Below, one piece after another: positions 11,701 through 24,787 of a stretch of 64,000 nt of DNA. The position numbers and the translations under genes were made by a program. The DNA comes from Amphimedon queenslandica. Lineage: Eukaryota; Porifera; Demospongiae; Haplosclerida; Niphatidae. A model generated the notes under the pieces. That model was not told the DNA's origin and did no database searches. It worked only from the letters and a program-made list of their open reading frames with translations. Every line of letters starts with the position of its first letter. Position 1 is the stretch's first letter. The DNA lies in NCBI RefSeq assembly GCF_000090795.2, contig NW_003546298.1, positions 193,554 through 257,553 of the forward strand, written 5' to 3'.

Positions 11701-14700
11701 CTTGATTTCAATAAAATCATTGAAAGACACAAAAAGTTTATTCTGTGCCTATATTAGTATTAATGTAAATCATTAAAAGTTCAGTTGGCATACTCTTATA
11801 TTCTTTCTGGTAATTTTTTGTAACAATGTAAAACAGCTACTAAGAACATCTTCATGACACTGAGATTCATCTAAAATTCCATATTCAAGCACAAATTCCA
11901 TTAAGACATTAAAAAGCCCTAAATTTAATTCAATTGAAATTCAGTCTTTGCGTATCACTTTTTACTTACCACAACTATATGCTACTCCTTGATTACTAGA
12001 ATCAGGTTCAGACTCATCATTAGAAGAAAGAAAACAATTTGAGAGTTCATCTAACTTATTCAATAACTTTTGCTTATCTTGGACCTGGTTTCTCAACATT
12101 TGTTTGAGAAGTTGATGTGAATCTGTCATAGACGATAATTCTTTCATCTCTTTATGAATTGCTGAATGTGTATAAGGAGTAGTAAAATAAGCATCCTTAG
12201 CTTTAGAGAGCAGTATATTTTCAACTTCAAAAATCTCAAAAAGAATATTTGCACTCAGCAAGCAAACATCATTGTCATCATAACTGATAAGGTCCAACAG
12301 AATAGAGGACAATTCTTGACAGTTTGTAGAATCAATATCAAATACTGAGTAAACTTGGCTTTTAAAATTATATCTTAACCTGGCAAGTGATTCCGCACAC
12401 AATCTGATGCATTAAAATACAATTAGTCTTATTTACAAAATGGTACATACTTTTCAGTAGGACAGTTTTCACTATCAAGAAGTACCTCCATGTTAGACGG
12501 TGGTTCAGTAAATTCTGACTCTTCCTTAGAGAGTATTGCAATCTCTTCTAATTCTATCTGATCATCAGGAATCTTTCTGAAGCTTGACCTTACATTACTA
12601 TGCAATACATCTTCAAGAGTGTCTTTGCCTAAAATATTTTCTTCTTCAATTGAACCTATAAGTTCCGTGTTCTCTTGAAGCTGGTCTTGAGAAATGTATA
12701 GCTCTTCACCCTTTCCTCTTAAGTGTTTAAAGTCATACAAAAGAGCCTATAAGAATTAAATCAAAATGTCAATACAAAACAATCTACCTTAACGGATGAA
12801 TGAAAATGTTGCTGAAGAAGTAAGCTCAGTGACTGTAGTGCTCTAGAAGTAATTAAAGTAATAAAATTAGTTAACGATCGTGCACAAAGTAACATACAGG
12901 AACTTAATTTTGAAAACTATTTTATTACCAGGAGTGTCACTACTAACTCTTTCATGATATTCTAACACATTCCCTGCAATTATTTTGATCATCATCATAA
13001 TAGTTCATAGACTTACCCAAGGAATTTGCATCACTTTTACTATCAATAATACTTATCAAAAGATAAACAATTTCTAACACCTCATCATCAGTATTGTAAA
13101 CTCCATAGTCAACAAGAAATGCCAAAATACCAAGTACTTGAGCTAAAATAGAATTTCTTCCTTTGTAGTCATCCCCAGTATACAGTAAATGCATCTTTAG
13201 AAATAAAATTAACATTAAGCAGGATTCTTTATCATACCTCATCTGTAGACAAAAATTGATGCAAGGAGTTCTTCATAGACAATACATGATTCTTATGTTC
13301 ACCATCAACAATGAGTTCAAATTTTTCATTTGGCTTCACTGATAATTCAAGATAATTCTAAAGAAAAATATTACAATGCTATGTCTGACTTACATATGTG
13401 AATGATCTTCTTTTGATAATGATACCAAATTTTTCAAAATAATAGCCAACTGCCTCTACAAATCCAGACAGTATTTCTTGTACATTAGGATTAGCTTGAA
13501 AGTTATGAACCTGTGAACAAAACAAAACATAATAAAATTACAACCTATCACTCTACTTGCCATTCCAGTTGCAAGTGTCCTTTTATAAATTTGATCTAAA
13601 AATTTTGTGACAATATTGTCAATGCTAATTATGCTAACTTTGAATTTCTTTGTTAAATTTTCTTCCACTAAATGCCAATGCAGTCATCAATTCAGCAACC
13701 TTAGAATCCTATAGCAAAATTAAAAATAAACTAAACTACTACATAACAGTATCAGAACCTCTGTATTCAATGTCTCAATAAATGAAATAATAAACTCCTG
13801 TAATAGGTCACCTATTTCTCTACAAATAGAATAATACTATTAGAAGAATTAAGGATACAAAATATTACACATCATCTTTTGATAAAGCAATAAGAATTTT
13901 TTCAGTACCAAATCCTTTGCCAACCTTTTAAAATCATTTCAAATAAAAAAGTAATAAAATTATCATAGTATGTACTGTAGTCATTAGTGACTTTAACAAT
14001 TCTTTCTTAGCAAGATAGTGACGTGATTTGAAGTTGGAATTTTCCACATACTCCTCAAGGGCAGAACAAATACTACAGCAAGCCTGATGTTTTCTATAAA
14101 ATTTACAAATGAATAGCAATTATTGAGAATGCTTACAATGGACTACTAGTTCCAGAAGCCATTTTCAACAATAAAGCAATCATAGCATCAATAGTCTATA
14201 TTATGATTATAACAAGAATCATGATTGCATGAAATTTAATACTTGTAAGGTCCTTAACATGTTTGCAAGTCTTTTCTTGTTTGAAGAAACATTAAAAGCA
14301 ACTTTTAATCCTGTCATTTGGGTCATCACATCTTGATAAAGTGATGACACTTGTAATGCTCTTTTTGAATCAAGCTCATCTTCAGTAGTAAATAACGACA
14401 CCTACAATAGTATCTAGCTTAAATTCCAAACAATAGGTTTATATTATGCACCCTCTTTAAATTGTAACACAAACATGAACTCAATCCTGTCACATGATAA
14501 ATATCTAAAACTGCACCATCTTCAGCCTAATGCATGTGAAAGAAGTATATATGAAAATGACAACATTAGATGCCATGTAAAAACATGTGACACTATAGCC
14601 AGAATGTAATTTATAACCTTAAGTATTTCATATTGGCTGGTAACAGGTACTGGTATACTATCATCTTTCTTATCATCAAGCACAAGCTACATGTAAGCAG

Positions 14701-17145
14701 AGCATAACAACACACCAATAAAATCTTAACAAATAATGACACTTACACTAAACCATTGACTAAGGTGGTCTTTCTGGGATAAATGTCTTTTCTTAAGAAT
14801 AGGTTTAACTTGAAAATATAAATACCAATGCTAAACCAGCTTATTAGCCAATTAAGCTAACCATTAACTCCTAAAAACTTCAGACTATTGACATGCTGAA
14901 GAACAACTCTGTCTCTTATGCAAACTTTCTAAAATAGAATAATAATAAAATGAAAACTTGTTATTCACACCTCTTGTGGAGCAATATCAATTGGCAATAT
15001 TTTAAATAGCTCAGCTCCATTGGCCTCCTTTATATTCTCCACAACAAGCTACGTAAGTAGATGTATGGAATTTTTATTTGAATTAAACAAACTTTCAATC
15101 CATCCAAAGTATCCTTAACGCTGATGTACTGCTGTGTTGGTAAATGCTTAATTCTACATTGCTCACCAAACAAAATAGGATTTCCTAGACCAATATACAA
15201 GGACAATCTTTAATGCAAACTAAACCTGTCAATATGTGAGTTGTTTTCTCCAGCTGAAAAAAAGTGTCACCAGAAAAAGGCAAAATTTTAAAAAAGCCTT
15301 GACGCCATCGCCGTAATCCAACTGTTAAAATACGGTGTAATTATGATTTTGTAGCAAAGCATTAGACACTGAAACCTTCATTTTGAGTCCTTTTGAACTG
15401 ATCAGGAAGCTTATCATTGACAAACGAACCTTTGACTGAGACATACCCATCAATTTTTAGACTGGAAAGCATAATAACATTGCCACCCTAATTAAAATAA
15501 AAAATAATACAAATAAGAAGAATTATTTACCCTTAAATACTGTGGATTTAGAGTGGAACGTTTGTAACAGTGAGACTTTATAGAAAATATGGAGCCTGTC
15601 ACAGATAAGACTAAATGATAGCTGTTTAAAAATTGATAAAATAATAGTAAAATTTTTGTGTAATATACCTGGCTTCAAGTGGATTATTAACACACTGTAT
15701 CCTATAGCCTTTGTAATAAATACTTTCTAGTTTAATGTTGTCATTAATTGCCAGCTGGTAAAGGTAAAAATTATGCCATAATTAAAATTGTACAAATATA
15801 CAATTGAAAATATATAATTTTAATTAAAGAATTTTGTTTTTTCTAATCAGGTGCTAGCTGCTAGATTCAATCATAGATCTACTTTGCACTTACCATTACA
15901 TAAATTTCAATGAATATTATCTTATATCATATTTAAATATCAAAAGTTTTTGCAAGAATGAGAGATCATGGAATTAATATATATTTGGTATTGGACAGGC
16001 TTCAAAATAAACAAATCAATCCATGAGCAATAAATAAATTGAATTACTTAATTTCCAATACATGCAACTCACATCATCACCCCATCCTTTTTCCTGATGA
16101 GAAGGAACAAGCCTAAATAAACTAGCTTCAGAATTCCCTTTATCAAGCCATGCCTGTAAAACAGATAACAAGGAACTCATTAACAATCACTGACTGAATT
16201 ATTAGGAGTCACAGCTAAATACCTGCCAGATGCCTGATGTTGAATCTAAAATTTTAAGTTGGTACCACTAACATTACAAAATTTTGTAACTAACTTTGAT
16301 GATACTACCATACACTACAGTCATAGGTTCAGCATTTTCTGTAATAATATCATCATGACAATGAGATGCATAGCTGTATTAAAAGCATATTAAAGAGATC
16401 AAAATAATAAATTATTGTTAATACTTTTGATGATTGACACTTTGTAGTTTTCCATGACTAATAAGGAATGCTGCAACTAAACAAATAAACTCATTAGGAA
16501 TGTGTTCATAGTGGCATGTTCATGTGTTGCACAAACTGATAGCTTGATATTTTTGGCAGTAAGAAATGCCAGCAATACTGGAAATTGGAAAATTTATTCT
16601 GAAATCTAGTTTTGAGCATGATAATGATGCTTAAAAATAGAAACATCATTAAAATAGCTCTAGACAAAAAAGAATCATATTATTACGGCACGATCAAATT
16701 AGATCCTCCTTTATTAATCATGCTTGCAAATTAAAATTTTTAACACAGCGAATACTGCAGTCGCAAATTTATGTCTCGACCTACAGTATTTTAGACTTCT
16801 ACTACTTTTAATTTTGGATAATAATATATACTGTAACAGTACCAGCTTGAATTGTCATGTGTTGAAATTAATCGTAGCACAAACAGAATAAATTAATATG
16901 CACGAGACCAGTGAAAATGCTTACAATCAATGTTAGGAAAGTGAGGTGAATTTTCTTTTGATGGATACACAGTGACAAGATTTGATTCAGAGCTAGATAA
17001 GAGTAATACCGTAAATTATTAGTCGAAAACGATGCTTTTACCTGACAGGTTCACTGTATACATATCCAGAGGCTTCTAGGCAATAAAACAGCAAAGCATC
17101 TCCATCAAACATAGACAAAGCATCAGAGGATGCCGTAGTGGCCAT
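5786..17145 (-). CDS. Divergent IP3-receptor-like calcium release channel (multi-exon)
   Basis: Large minus-strand gene of several dozen short exons. The order of domains matches the IP3-receptor branch of the IP3R/RyR superfamily, an ER Ca2+ release channel. N-terminal MIR-type beta-trefoil segments lie at about 14.9-16.4 kb (GGNVIMLSSL, RGxxxFKILPFSG). RIH-like helical repeats follow at 14.4-9.4 kb (for example LLHHPKDDIAFQVLACLNV near 9.6 kb), then an RIH-associated block at 8.9-8.3 kb (VLSWLCDGQQKDMQDIL). Six membrane segments fall at 7.4-6.3 kb (for example LTILILGLVVIYIYAVISFA and IYDVIFFIVITTLGLNIVIA). The C-terminal zinc-binding linker is CFVCSVKKD then EHNVWNYIHF. Odd: the filter, GGGVGD or GGGIGD in known members, reads LLDTIGS. 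The IP3-contact residues also look unconserved. The start is the first Met at 17145, 112 bp from divergent RYBP. Exon edges are approximate; whether all exons form one transcript is inferred. Confidence 0.85.
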
Positions 17146-17257
17146 TACCCCAGCTGACCCTAGAGAGAGCAGCTCTGAGCTGAGTGCCAGTGGGTGATTA
17201 ATTACTAGTCTAATAATTAGATATGTGCGCAGGTGTGGCTAGCTCTAAGTTGTCATC
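17146..17257. promoter_or_regulatory. Bidirectional promoter, IP3R-like / RYBP
   Basis: Only 112 bp separate the two start codons, which point away from each other, so both transcripts must start within or very near this spacer. It contains an AGCAGCTCTGAGCTGA palindrome-like stretch and TAATTACTAGTCTAATAATTA, an AT-rich inverted pair. No TATA box at a convincing place. Confidence 0.65.
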
Positions 17258-17602
17258 ATGGATCATATCATAGAATGGCAGTGCCCAGTCTGTACCCTGC
17301 TGAATAAAGCTAGTGCTTTCAAGTGTCGTATGTGTGGCACAGCAAAGGGAACATCAACTAGGCAGAGCAAGTATGAAAATTTTGTAAAACTATTACAATT
17401 AAAATCATTTAAAATTTAAGAGATGTTTTACCTTAAAACTTTTCTACTCTTGTTAAGACTCAGACATGCATATCAATTTGGGTATGATTTATTCCTTTCT
17501 GAGAGAATTTGATGGTGACGAGATGTATTGATACTTATATTTTGAATAATATACATGTTTTATGTGATAATTATGTTTTTTATATTCTTTCTTATAAATT
17601 CC

Positions 17603-17644
<42 letters not shown>

Positions 17645-19472
17645 GTTGTCGCAATTATCTAAAATTATGTGCTATCATAGGATGCCTTTTTAGGGCTGTA
17701 AATTTTGTGAATTGGCCTAAAAATCTGTTTTGCTGATTTAATTTTTGCGAATTTATGCTGTCTGCCATCTTGTGTTGTAATAATTTGATTTTCACGCAAG
17801 TAATTTTTGTGAATCTTCAAAAATCACGAAATCCACAAAATTTACAGCCCTAAAAAAACCTGTGCTGCGGTATTGTTGAGTATCAGTAGAGGAAGAATTG
17901 GACTCTCAAAAGTATGCAGCATTTTCATTTGTTAACCTAATGGTTTTCAAAGCCTTACTTTGTTGTGATGCATGTACTCATTTGTAAAGTTATTATGTAG
18001 GTCTTACTTATATTTATTTGTTGCATCAAATTTTGCATTAGTAGCAGCTTTTTTCATTAAGCTAGTACAGCCTAGTATGCAGTGTTGTAAAATGTTGGCA
18101 GTGTTGTGATTTAGTTATTTAATTAACTATAATAAAATTTGTACAAAAATAAAATACTACTAAAAATCATTGTTGTGTTTTTATAAGAAACTATAATTAC
18201 TTTGGCAAATTAATTATGTTATTTAGTCCTATACCTTTGACCCTCATGCACTGGACTCAAGACTGTGATCATACTATGATCATATAGCTGCCACTTTAAT
18301 TTAAATGTCCAACAATAATTATAAATTCAATATTTTGTAAATTGCACTTGAAAACTAATGTCTTGTACATATTTGGAGTTTGACAAAACAGGTGTATAAC
18401 TATAAAGGCAATGTTGGCACAATAAAAAAGTCTATACAATTAATTAGTCCAATTAACACGTAATTGTATCCTAGCTTAGAGAAATTTAGTATTGTGGAGT
18501 TTATTGTTGCATCATAATTTGCCCTCAAAATTCAGTTTATTATAGTTAAAAATTGTCTTGTTCACTACATGAATCTAATAATAATAACTGTTAGACAATT
18601 TTAAGAGCAAAACAATAAATTACATGGTTAATGCCTCAAGTTTTATAATGATTATTATGGCTAATGTAGTGTTTCATAATTTTTTTAGTTTAAGAATCTA
18701 AAATACCTTTCTAGGCATACTGTTACCTTTCAGCAACAATTCTTAGCAGAAACACTACATAAAGGTGCTAGGAGTTATACTAGGAGCTCATCTCTTCCTG
18801 GCTGTAGTAATACTGTAGCTTCAACCAGTAAAAGAAAACTTAAAGGGAAGGCCAGCAATAAAAGAAATAGTACTCACAGATCCTGGTGAGTTAGTCTTTT
18901 CATTGAGTAACACTTGTTCATTTTGTGTTTTAAACTTGAGAATTATTTCACATAATACATGTACTGTAAGTAGCTAAGTGTCAACTTTTGTAACGTGCAT
19001 TGAATACCCATTCTATAGTTATTGTTGTTCAAATTGTTTTCCTGGAACCGTCCTAACAGTTTTACAGTATTTCAACACATGGGTAGCACAAAGCTGTGGT
19101 AAGCTTGAAGCTGTTGTATACTTCATTGACAACTAATAGGAATAGAATTGTCACTGTTACATACGATAATGTACTCTTTTTGTTTTATGTTTTACACCTA
19201 TTTCTCATATTTTTGTTGACTTTGGTGTAAGTACTTCGGTCCACTCAGCCCTATAGTTTTACTTACTACTTTATCCAGAATCCTTCAGGGGACTTACTTT
19301 GCAGCCTCTTTTGACAATATTAGCATTATTATTTCATTTCTTGTTACTTTTCTCTCTTTATAGGCCGACATTAAATGACATAGACAGATCAACAGGAAAA
19401 TCTTATTCAGTAACTGTAGGATCAGTGACTGTAGTGATTACAGAGTATAGACAACTTACTTCAAATAGGTAG
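17258..19472 (+). CDS. RYBP: RYBP/YAF2 family Polycomb protein (3 exons)
   Basis: Adaptor subunit of non-canonical Polycomb repressive complex 1, which binds RING1 and stimulates histone H2A ubiquitination. Exon 1 (17258-17370) encodes a RanBP2-type zinc finger, WQCPVCTLLNKASAFKCRMC, followed by GTSTR, the same tail as vertebrate RYBP. Exon 2 (18715-18885) codes a basic linker rich in Ser, Lys and Arg. Exon 3 (19364-19472) codes the RING1-binding beta-hairpin, DIDRSTGKSYSVTVGSVTVV then ITEYRQ, close to the VDRSTAQQLAVTVGNVTVII of vertebrates. All junctions are GT/AG and keep frame. The product is about 130 residues, shorter than vertebrate RYBP, with the disordered middle and tail trimmed. 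Intron 1 (1.3 kb) holds an AAT microsatellite and a MITE. RYBP and YAF2 are vertebrate duplicates, so one sponge gene would represent both. Confidence 0.92.
17604..17643. repeat. (AAT)n microsatellite
   Basis: About thirteen tandem AAT units in RYBP intron 1. The poly-Asn open frame that crosses it is an artefact of the repeat. Confidence 0.95.
17687..17857. mobile_element. MITE in RYBP intron 1
   Basis: Inverted ends TTTTTAGGGCTGTAAATTTT and AAATTTACAGCCCTAAAAA bracket about 170 bp of non-coding sequence. A clear target-site duplication was not identified. It lies between splice sites and should be removed with the intron. Confidence 0.75.
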
Positions 19473-20377
19473 TAGTGGACATAACATCTGTATGATTATA
19501 ACTATGATGCTAATGTCTAATGAAAAATTATGTATAGTCTTGGGTGTGTTTGTGGTGTACTTATAATATCATGTCTGCGATGAGGTCATACAATGAAATC
19601 ATAGTCTGTTGTATGGTGTACATGTCATAATGTCTAGTAGTAGCAGTTGCAATGTTGAAGTCTTGTAATATTATAGTATTTTCAGTTATTGCAACCAATT
19701 AAAAGTGATGATTAATTATGTGTATAAACTCTTAATATCAATGCATTAATGAAAAAGTACCATTGTCTTGTGTTAATATCAATAAGTGATATGTATCCTG
19801 TGTTCCCACTACACAGTAGTAGTCTGTATTGTGTCAGTAGTACAGAACTTGGCTAAAATGTCTTGTATAGCTACAGTTGGTTTATGAAAATGTGCTTTTG
19901 TACAAAATATTGCATTCACTGTAACTTTATGTATCAAGTAGTAATTGTAATCAGAGGACAGTTACTCATCAGGATGATTTCAAAGGCAAGAGTAATTACA
20001 TTCTGATATGTAATTGGCGATTTTAAAAATGTTGTTGATTCAGAGGCCTTTCTTAGTAGAAACACTAACTTCCAATCTTAATTCCTCACCAATAAATCAT
20101 CTTATATATACATCATTTCACACTGATCTGACTGTAATTATGTGTTATGCAATAATTATTTTTACTAATCAATAAGGCATGAAGATTCAATAGACTTTAA
20201 GATTAAAATAATAATAAACTGAGTTAATTACAGAAAAATAATTATGATAGTAATGTTTACGATGTCCAATAAATTAATGAAAGTATAACTATAGGTTTTA
20301 AATAAAAGGTCATACATAATTATACGTAGCTAATAGAGTTGTATTAATAATAGTAGTTTGATATAGAGTCACATGAA
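19473..20377. other. Convergent spacer, RYBP / RFX
   Basis: 905 bp of AT-rich sequence with no supported gene. It should hold the 3' untranslated regions of both converging genes. No repeat family with clear ends was recognised. Confidence 0.55.
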
Positions 20378-23300
20378 TTATGTGCGCTGCTTCTTTGTTG
20401 GAGGCTCTAATTCCAAATCTAGCACAAAATACATGTACAATGAAATTCATCTAATCATTATAATTATTATTATTCTTACCTGAGTTTGCAGTTCCTAAAC
20501 TTGAAGTTGAAACAGCTGTAGATTCAAAACCAGCTTTAGCCATAGCTGAGAACTATTTAAATTCCATGATGATTGTTATTGCATAATAATGTGATTATTC
20601 TTACCTCTGTCATAACAGCAATAGGAGTTTTCCCTGTAGCACGTGCCACCTTGTTCTCAATAAGATAAAACATGTATTCGTCATACAACAGACGAATTAG
20701 ATGAAATGATCCGAAACTGGCTGCACTGCGTAGAGTGAGATCTCTAATGACCATTGAGCTACAGAAGTTGTATGACCACATATAAATGATAACAGAAACA
20801 TACCTGTAGAAGGACCACTTCAATAAGAATTGCCTTGCAGCCTTTGGGTATTCAGGAGTGTCTTCATGAGGCTGTAGAACAGTGGTAACAACACCTTCAA
20901 GCCACACTGCCCACTGCTCTAGTGAATTCTAAAACATAATAATATGATATTTTGTGCAATTATTGCCTTGATATGAGAACCTGCTGCTGTAAAGTATTCT
21001 TGAAATCCATCTCCAGGCGAGAAGCCAATGCTTCATCACATTGACACACCCAAGCAGCTTGCTCCTATAATTTTAGCTCTAAAGTAAATTGAAACATATT
21101 ATAATGAGTACCTGAACATTGGCAAAATCAACCCGGTTTAAATCATTAATCATTTGATTAATTTGTGAGGCATTCTGAAGGACAGCACGTGCAGCTTGTG
21201 CCAGATGATTGAGAGAAGTATACCTCCTCAGTGTTTGCGAGAAAGCAATTACTGATGATACCTACGACACATGATCTTATAAACACTCAAGAAACCTTAT
21301 CAATGACACCTATTGGTTGTGGTATTATAACAAAGAACAGTTAAAGACTGCAGTCTTGTAAAGTTATTTTATCATTCTTAGTTCAAAGACACTAAAGAAT
21401 TTGCAAAATTTGTATAATTACATGTACATGTACATGTAGTAAGCTAGTGGGTGTAAGCCAATTGGTCCATACCTATCACAATGGTTTTTGTATTAAAAAG
21501 AAGGAACAATGACCAAGGCATATGATGATAATATGTATGTCTACATTACTCTGTTAGGAAGGTGATTATAAGCTAGTTGAATGCACTAGTAAGACAAACA
21601 GTATAAGAACGTTGGCAGTGAGTGAGTAACAGTGGGTAGTGTAAACCCAAACAATTTAAAAATTATCTCGTTGTAAATGGTCTGTGAAATTAATAGTGTC
21701 AATTGTGCATCACTGTCAGACAAGTGCCATAGCATCAGACACTTCCATTTCCTTTACAAATTTCCACCAGACAACAAGTAGTAATTACATATGAAGTAGC
21801 AATACCAGAAGCCATAGAAACTAACCTTAGCCTGAACACACTTGACAGGATAACCTTCTAGACAAGAATTCATCCAGTTCTCCAAATTCTTTGCAAAATT
21901 GCGTATTGATTGTGTCAGAGTAGCAGGTATTGGTCGAAGGACATTACTAATGAGAAAGTTAACAATGCACTGGTAGAGGATATGGTCACAGGCCACCAAA
22001 TAATCCAGCAATGGCTGACAAGATGTTAGTACAAACAACTTTTCTCTGGAGAGTCTGTGATCCTGATCATCATCTGCCTGTATGTCACTATTAGAAAATA
22101 AATAATAATGCTTCTGAATTGAACCTGCTCTACCTTGATGAGCGAGATGTATCCACCCAAAATGCTTGCCATAAGTTTTCAACCATTTGAAACTGGAGAT
22201 TAGCTACAACATCAAGTATAGCCTAAAGAAAAAGGTCAAGGTCACTAAGAGCTAACAGACACAACGAAAACACACCTCACAATGCTCCCGATACAGAGCC
22301 ACAAAATCAGAAATGTCTTCATTTGAACAAACAGTTCCATCTTAATGTTCAGAAAGGAAATAATTATACTATAATTGATTTGCTTTACCTAAAGCAACTT
22401 GTCCCTCCCAGTCAAGGTCAGGAAATTGATCCAATTCTGGTCGGTGGTCTCCCAAATATTGCTGATGCTGCTGATGGGGTGTAAGATTGGCTGCAGAATC
22501 TATTCCACCGTCACCACTTCCGCCATCACCATTAGAAGACTCCCTGCATAATAATGTGTTTTGTAAGAATAAGCACTTGTGTTAAGTAATTATCGCATGC
22601 TACTGAACAATGGGAACAAAGTGTTGAAATGACACTTACCTGTTTGTGACTGCATGGCAATAATTAAGAAAGTGAAAATACATGTACATAGCGTTTAACA
22701 ATAATATTATGTTCATGTACTTAATAGTACATGAGTTCATGTAGTGCAGTTATGAGTTCATGCAGTGCAGACTGTGCAGTTAGTTGATTACAATTGTGTA
22801 CCTTGAAGCTGTAGTAGGTTGTCTCATAGCAACTGATGGACTATCTTCCTGTGGATACGTATTGAGTGGTGAATCAATTTTTATGCGAATGCCATAATAG
22901 TGATACTTAGAGTTTCCCCTGTTAGCTTAATAATTAGATATGTAGAGAAACAAGTGAACGTTTACCTTGTACCAAGTCTTCTTGTTTTCAATCCAATAAA
23001 GACCGATCTGATCAGTTTTCCAAAACTAGCAGCATTGATTGCATCTATTTTACTAGCAGCACAGTGACGAAGGTAGTGATTATAGAGTGTGCTTCGTGGT
23101 AAGCTAACCCCCTCAGCTGTCTCGTAGTTATCTAAAAGCCATTTTATCTAGCATTGAAAAAAAGATACCATTGATGTGGGTAATGTAATTAATGGCACAT
23201 CATGCTCACTCAATATACTATTACTAATGATAATGAAGAAAGTGTGCCCTTGCATGTGCGCATCCCACCAGTGCACTTACAGTGTGGGGGTCAGCTCTAG

Positions 23301-24787
23301 TACTGGCAGAAATAGAGTTAGGTCCTGCATATCTATCAGCTCCTCCTGACATGATCTGCTGTGAGTATATTGATTGTGCTTGTGAGAGATCATATCCAGT
23401 TGTTGCAACAACATGACCAGCTATTGGTGTCGTTGATATTGGTTGAGTAATAACTTGAGTGACATCGGTATTGAATGGAGTGACATACTGAGCTGAACTA
23501 AAGATAAAAATAGATGATAACTGATCAATACATTATGTTTAATTACTGCACTAGTACTACTGATAGTGTCTTAGCAACAATGCAATTATACAAACAATGA
23601 AGCTGTCGAAAAGCAAGCAAAATAATTCGCAAATGCTATTGCAGGAAAGCACTCTGTTGCTGCGGCTGATACCTAGGATAATCTGGATCTGGCTTGAGCG
23701 GTACACTGTAAAAGCTGGACTGAGCCGGGTAGTAAAATCCAGGGATGCTCGGCGGAGGTATGAATGGGAGTGGAGGACCAGATGTGTGCGGAGACTGCAT
23801 AACGCTATACATCAAGCAAGATAAGTATAAATGCAAAGAAAAGCAAAGATCTTGGGCTTTTTATTGCAACCCAGAAGCTAGACCTCGTGCTTTTGGCCAT
23901 CAAAACGTTGCTAGGGGAGACGATCAATCTGCGTGGGCGGGCTAGCGGTTGCCATGGGGCAGGCTATAACTTTTATTGCATGCGTAAATAAAAATACATA
24001 ATCATTCTTCATAGAAGAGATGGACGAGTAACCTCCAGGATAAAGTTCTAGCAGCCTTATTTTTCCTTGTAGTAAATATATTCCAGAGCTTCAGTAGTAC
24101 ACCACTTTAGTGATGATAGTGCAGTGATAGTACCTGATGTGATGATGTCACTCTTAGCTCAGCTGTATCTCAAACTGACCACAAGGAACAAGATAAAAGG
24201 GCATGCTATGTGCATTAATAAAACTGGATTCACCCACTAAAAGCACTGAAAGAATTGTAGACAGATTGTCACCATCAAACTGGTGGTGGTTTTTTATTAT
24301 ACTGAGAGTATGATAATACTCAAATATTATTGATTGACACGACAATGATGACATGCATTTGTCGTTTCTTATAGAGAAGCAAGACTTACATTCGTCCTTG
24401 TGGTTGATTTGAAGAATTAGTGGCAACAACAGTAACATTCTGAACAGCTGAAGGCACAACGATACTTTGTGCAGTTGGTAAAGTTGATCGTATACTCTGT
24501 AATAACTGCTGCTGGCAAGCAGCCAAAACCTCTTGTTGCCTTGTGACTGGAAGGTTGGCAAAAGCTAATTGTGCTGTAGCTATTTCTTGCCCTAACAATG
24601 ACTGGACAGCTATATTCTGGTCAGAACTTTGCTGCAGAACTTGAATTTGTACACCCTGTGTACCTGGTGTAGCCATTAGCTGGCCCTCCGTTGTAGGGGA
24701 GCCAGAATCATCACTAGGAGAATCTCCGCTGTCATGAACGGATGACTGCTGACCCAGAAGGTCTTGATGTAAGCTATGATCACTCAT
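20378..24787 (-). CDS. RFX family transcription factor (RFX1/2/3-like)
   Basis: Winged-helix regulator that binds X-box sites, in animals a master regulator of cilium genes. The first coding exon (24390-24787) gives a Gln/Ser/Ala-rich activation region starting MSDHSLHQDLLGQQ. The exon ending at about 23.8 kb is Pro-rich (MQSPHTSGPPLPFIPP). The DNA-binding domain at about 23.3-22.95 kb reads WLLDNYETAEGVSLPRSTLY, then AASFGKLIRSVF and RRLGTRGNSKYHYYGIRIK, nearly identical to human RFX1-3. Dimerisation and B/C domains follow (DVLRPIPATLTQSIRNFAKN-like at 21.9 kb, FANVQ-type at 21.1 kb, FLLKWSFY and SSMVIRDLTLRSAASFGSFH at 20.7-20.8 kb, MFYLIENKVARATGKTPIAV). The protein ends LEPPTKKQRT; a basic tail also occurs in RFX3. 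Full domain D and acidic end suggest the RFX1/2/3 group; which one cannot be said. Non-coding 5' exon(s) are implied by an acceptor just upstream of the ATG. Confidence 0.95.
23900..23960. promoter_or_regulatory. X-box half sites in RFX intron 1
   Basis: Two RFX-type half sites lie 41 bp apart: GTTGCTAGGGGAGAC at 23907 and GGTTGCCATGG at 23947-23957. They sit just upstream of the second coding exon, which has its own Met, so this could be an internal promoter under self-regulation. Function is inference from motif match only. Confidence 0.4.

Noticed and set aside
5786-17145. Ryanodine receptor identity for the large channel gene
   Set aside because: There are no SPRY or RyR repeat domains, the length is near that of IP3 receptors, and the C-terminal linker wording (EHNVWNYIHF) is closer to IP3 receptors. 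Assigned to the IP3-receptor side, though divergent.
17509-17736. Open frame with a poly-Asn run
   Set aside because: It is produced by the AAT microsatellite in RYBP intron 1 and has no splice or similarity support.
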